From: JAKACA01 sp050008715
Lineage (GTDB): Bacteria; Actinomycetota; Acidimicrobiia; Acidimicrobiales; Bog-793
Assembly (NCBI GenBank): GCA_050008715.1
Contig: JBEKMC010000154.1
Coordinates: 1 to 6,632, forward strand
DNA length: 6,632 bases
Direction: 5' to 3'
Part shown: piece by piece, positions 6,301 to 6,632 of the stretch
Layout of the letters: each line of letters starts with the position of its first letter
How positions within the stretch are numbered: position 1 is the first letter of the stretch
The notes under the pieces: generated by a model
Told to the model about the DNA's origin: nothing
Database searches by the model: none
The model's input: only the letters and a program-made list of their open reading frames with translations
Program-made: the position numbers and the translations under genes

Positions 6301-6389
6301 CCACCGCCCGTTCCACCCGCGCCTGCGGGCAGGTCTGCAGGCTGGAGCCTACTGGGAGCGGGCGCCGCCCTTGGCGGCCTCGGGTGACC
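6301..6389. other. Intergenic gap between APS kinase and lpdA; probable site of the operon promoter
   Basis: This is the only sizeable noncoding stretch (about 140 bp if lpdA starts at CTG 6249). It holds a 6-bp hairpin, gccgcc-ctt-ggcggc (6364-6378), shortly after the APS kinase stop but without a T-run, so it is not a convincing terminator. It also holds a cccgc-gcct-gcggg dyad (6316-6329) and a minus-strand TAGGCT (6351-6346) of the TAnnnT -10 form, with no good -35. A promoter here is inferred from gene layout rather than shown by sequence. Confidence 0.3.
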
Positions 6390-6632
6390 TCAGCCGGGGA
6401 CGAGGTTGTTCGCCACGAGCCGCTCGAAGACCTGCCTCGCCGATTGGGCCGGTGTCCGGTCCGAGGTCTGGATCTCGAGCTCGGCGTCGTCGGGAACCTC
6501 GTACGGCGCCGAGATGCCGGTGAAACGGGCGACCTCACCGCGCCGGGCGCGGGCGTACAGCCCTTTCGGGTCGCGGCGCTCGCAGACCTCGAGCGGGGTC
6601 GCCACGTACACCTCGAAGAAGGGGATGCCGAG
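6390..6632 (-). CDS. cysC: Adenylylsulfate (APS) kinase, C-terminal part (cut by window edge)
   Basis: The last 80 residues of an APS kinase domain, open to the right edge. This enzyme phosphorylates adenylylsulfate at the 3'-hydroxyl with ATP to give PAPS in sulfate assimilation. Seen are the family signature F-F-E-V-Y-V-A-T-P-L-E-V-C-E-R-R-D-P-K-G followed by L-Y-A-R-A-R-R-G-E and F-T-G-I-S-A-P-Y-E, then a short C-terminal helix ending at TGA (6392-6390). The P-loop and N-terminal region are outside the window. It may therefore be a stand-alone CysC or the C-terminal domain of a bifunctional sulfurylase/kinase or CysNC protein. The GTG at 6611 is internal to the conserved domain and is not a start. 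A gap of 90-140 nt separates it from lpdA, so it is probably a separate transcription unit or an upstream read-through neighbour. Confidence 0.9.
   Translation of the reverse strand, partial: LGIPFFEVYVATPLEVCERRDPKGLYARARRGEVARFTGISAPYEVPDDAELEIQTSDRTPAQSARQVFERLVANNLVPG

Noticed and set aside
6346..6351. Possible -10 box TAGGCT for the lpdA operon on the minus strand
   Set aside because: No convincing -35 lies 16-18 nt upstream, and the hexamer is weak in a GC-rich context. It is mentioned only as part of the intergenic gap.
6363..6379. Possible intrinsic terminator after APS kinase
   Set aside because: The stem is only 6 bp and is not followed by a T-run in the direction of transcription.
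4285..6387. Plus-strand open frame of 700 codons
   Set aside because: It is antisense to E2 and lpdA, has low-complexity composition and no recognisable motif. The opposite strand carries complete, motif-verified enzymes.
1..6632. Mobile element, phage, CRISPR or defence system
   Set aside because: No transposase, integrase, terminal inverted repeats, spaced repeats or nuclease/toxin domains were seen. All genes are metabolic or housekeeping-like with uniform composition.

Overview
The window is G+C-rich (roughly 70% by eye), densely coding, and every supported gene lies on the minus strand. High third-position G+C, non-ATG starts, overlapping genes and the actinobacterial flavour of the E2, E3 and LipA sequences (for example T-A-V-A-R-D-D-L in LipA and C-L-H-R-G-C in E3) point to Actinomycetota. 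A deep-branching class such as Acidimicrobiia is possible, but I cannot prove the class from this sequence.

In the direction of transcription (high to low coordinates) the order is: (1) the C-terminal 80 residues of an APS kinase (CysC or the kinase half of a bifunctional enzyme), cut by the right edge; (2) a short intergenic gap of about 90-140 bp, depending on the next start; (3) dihydrolipoamide dehydrogenase (E3, lpdA); (4) a 2-oxoacid dehydrogenase E2 acyltransferase with one lipoyl domain; (5) a single 590-residue protein joining octanoyltransferase LipB to lipoyl synthase LipA; (6) an M24 Xaa-Pro-dipeptidase-like metallopeptidase; (7) the N-terminal 156 residues of an APH/ACAD10-like phosphotransferase, cut by the left edge.

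Genes 3 to 7 look like one operon: lpdA overlaps E2 by 8 nt, E2 and lipB-lipA are 3 nt apart, lipB-lipA overlaps the peptidase by 4 nt (ATGA), and the peptidase and kinase are 5 nt apart. Functionally the first three genes form a lipoate module. E2 carries the lipoyl lysine, the LipB half transfers octanoate onto it, the LipA half inserts the two sulfurs, and E3 reoxidises the dihydrolipoyl arm during catalysis. No E1 gene is in the window. The peptidase and kinase have no obvious catalytic link to lipoate.

The most notable points are the LipB-LipA fusion with a repeat-built Ala/Gly/Pro/Thr linker of about 60 residues, and an 11-nt perfect Shine-Dalgarno match in front of lpdA whose best-spaced in-frame start is a CTG. 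I see no RNA genes, CRISPR, insertion sequence, integrase or phage signal. The long plus-strand reading frames are antisense shadows of the real genes.
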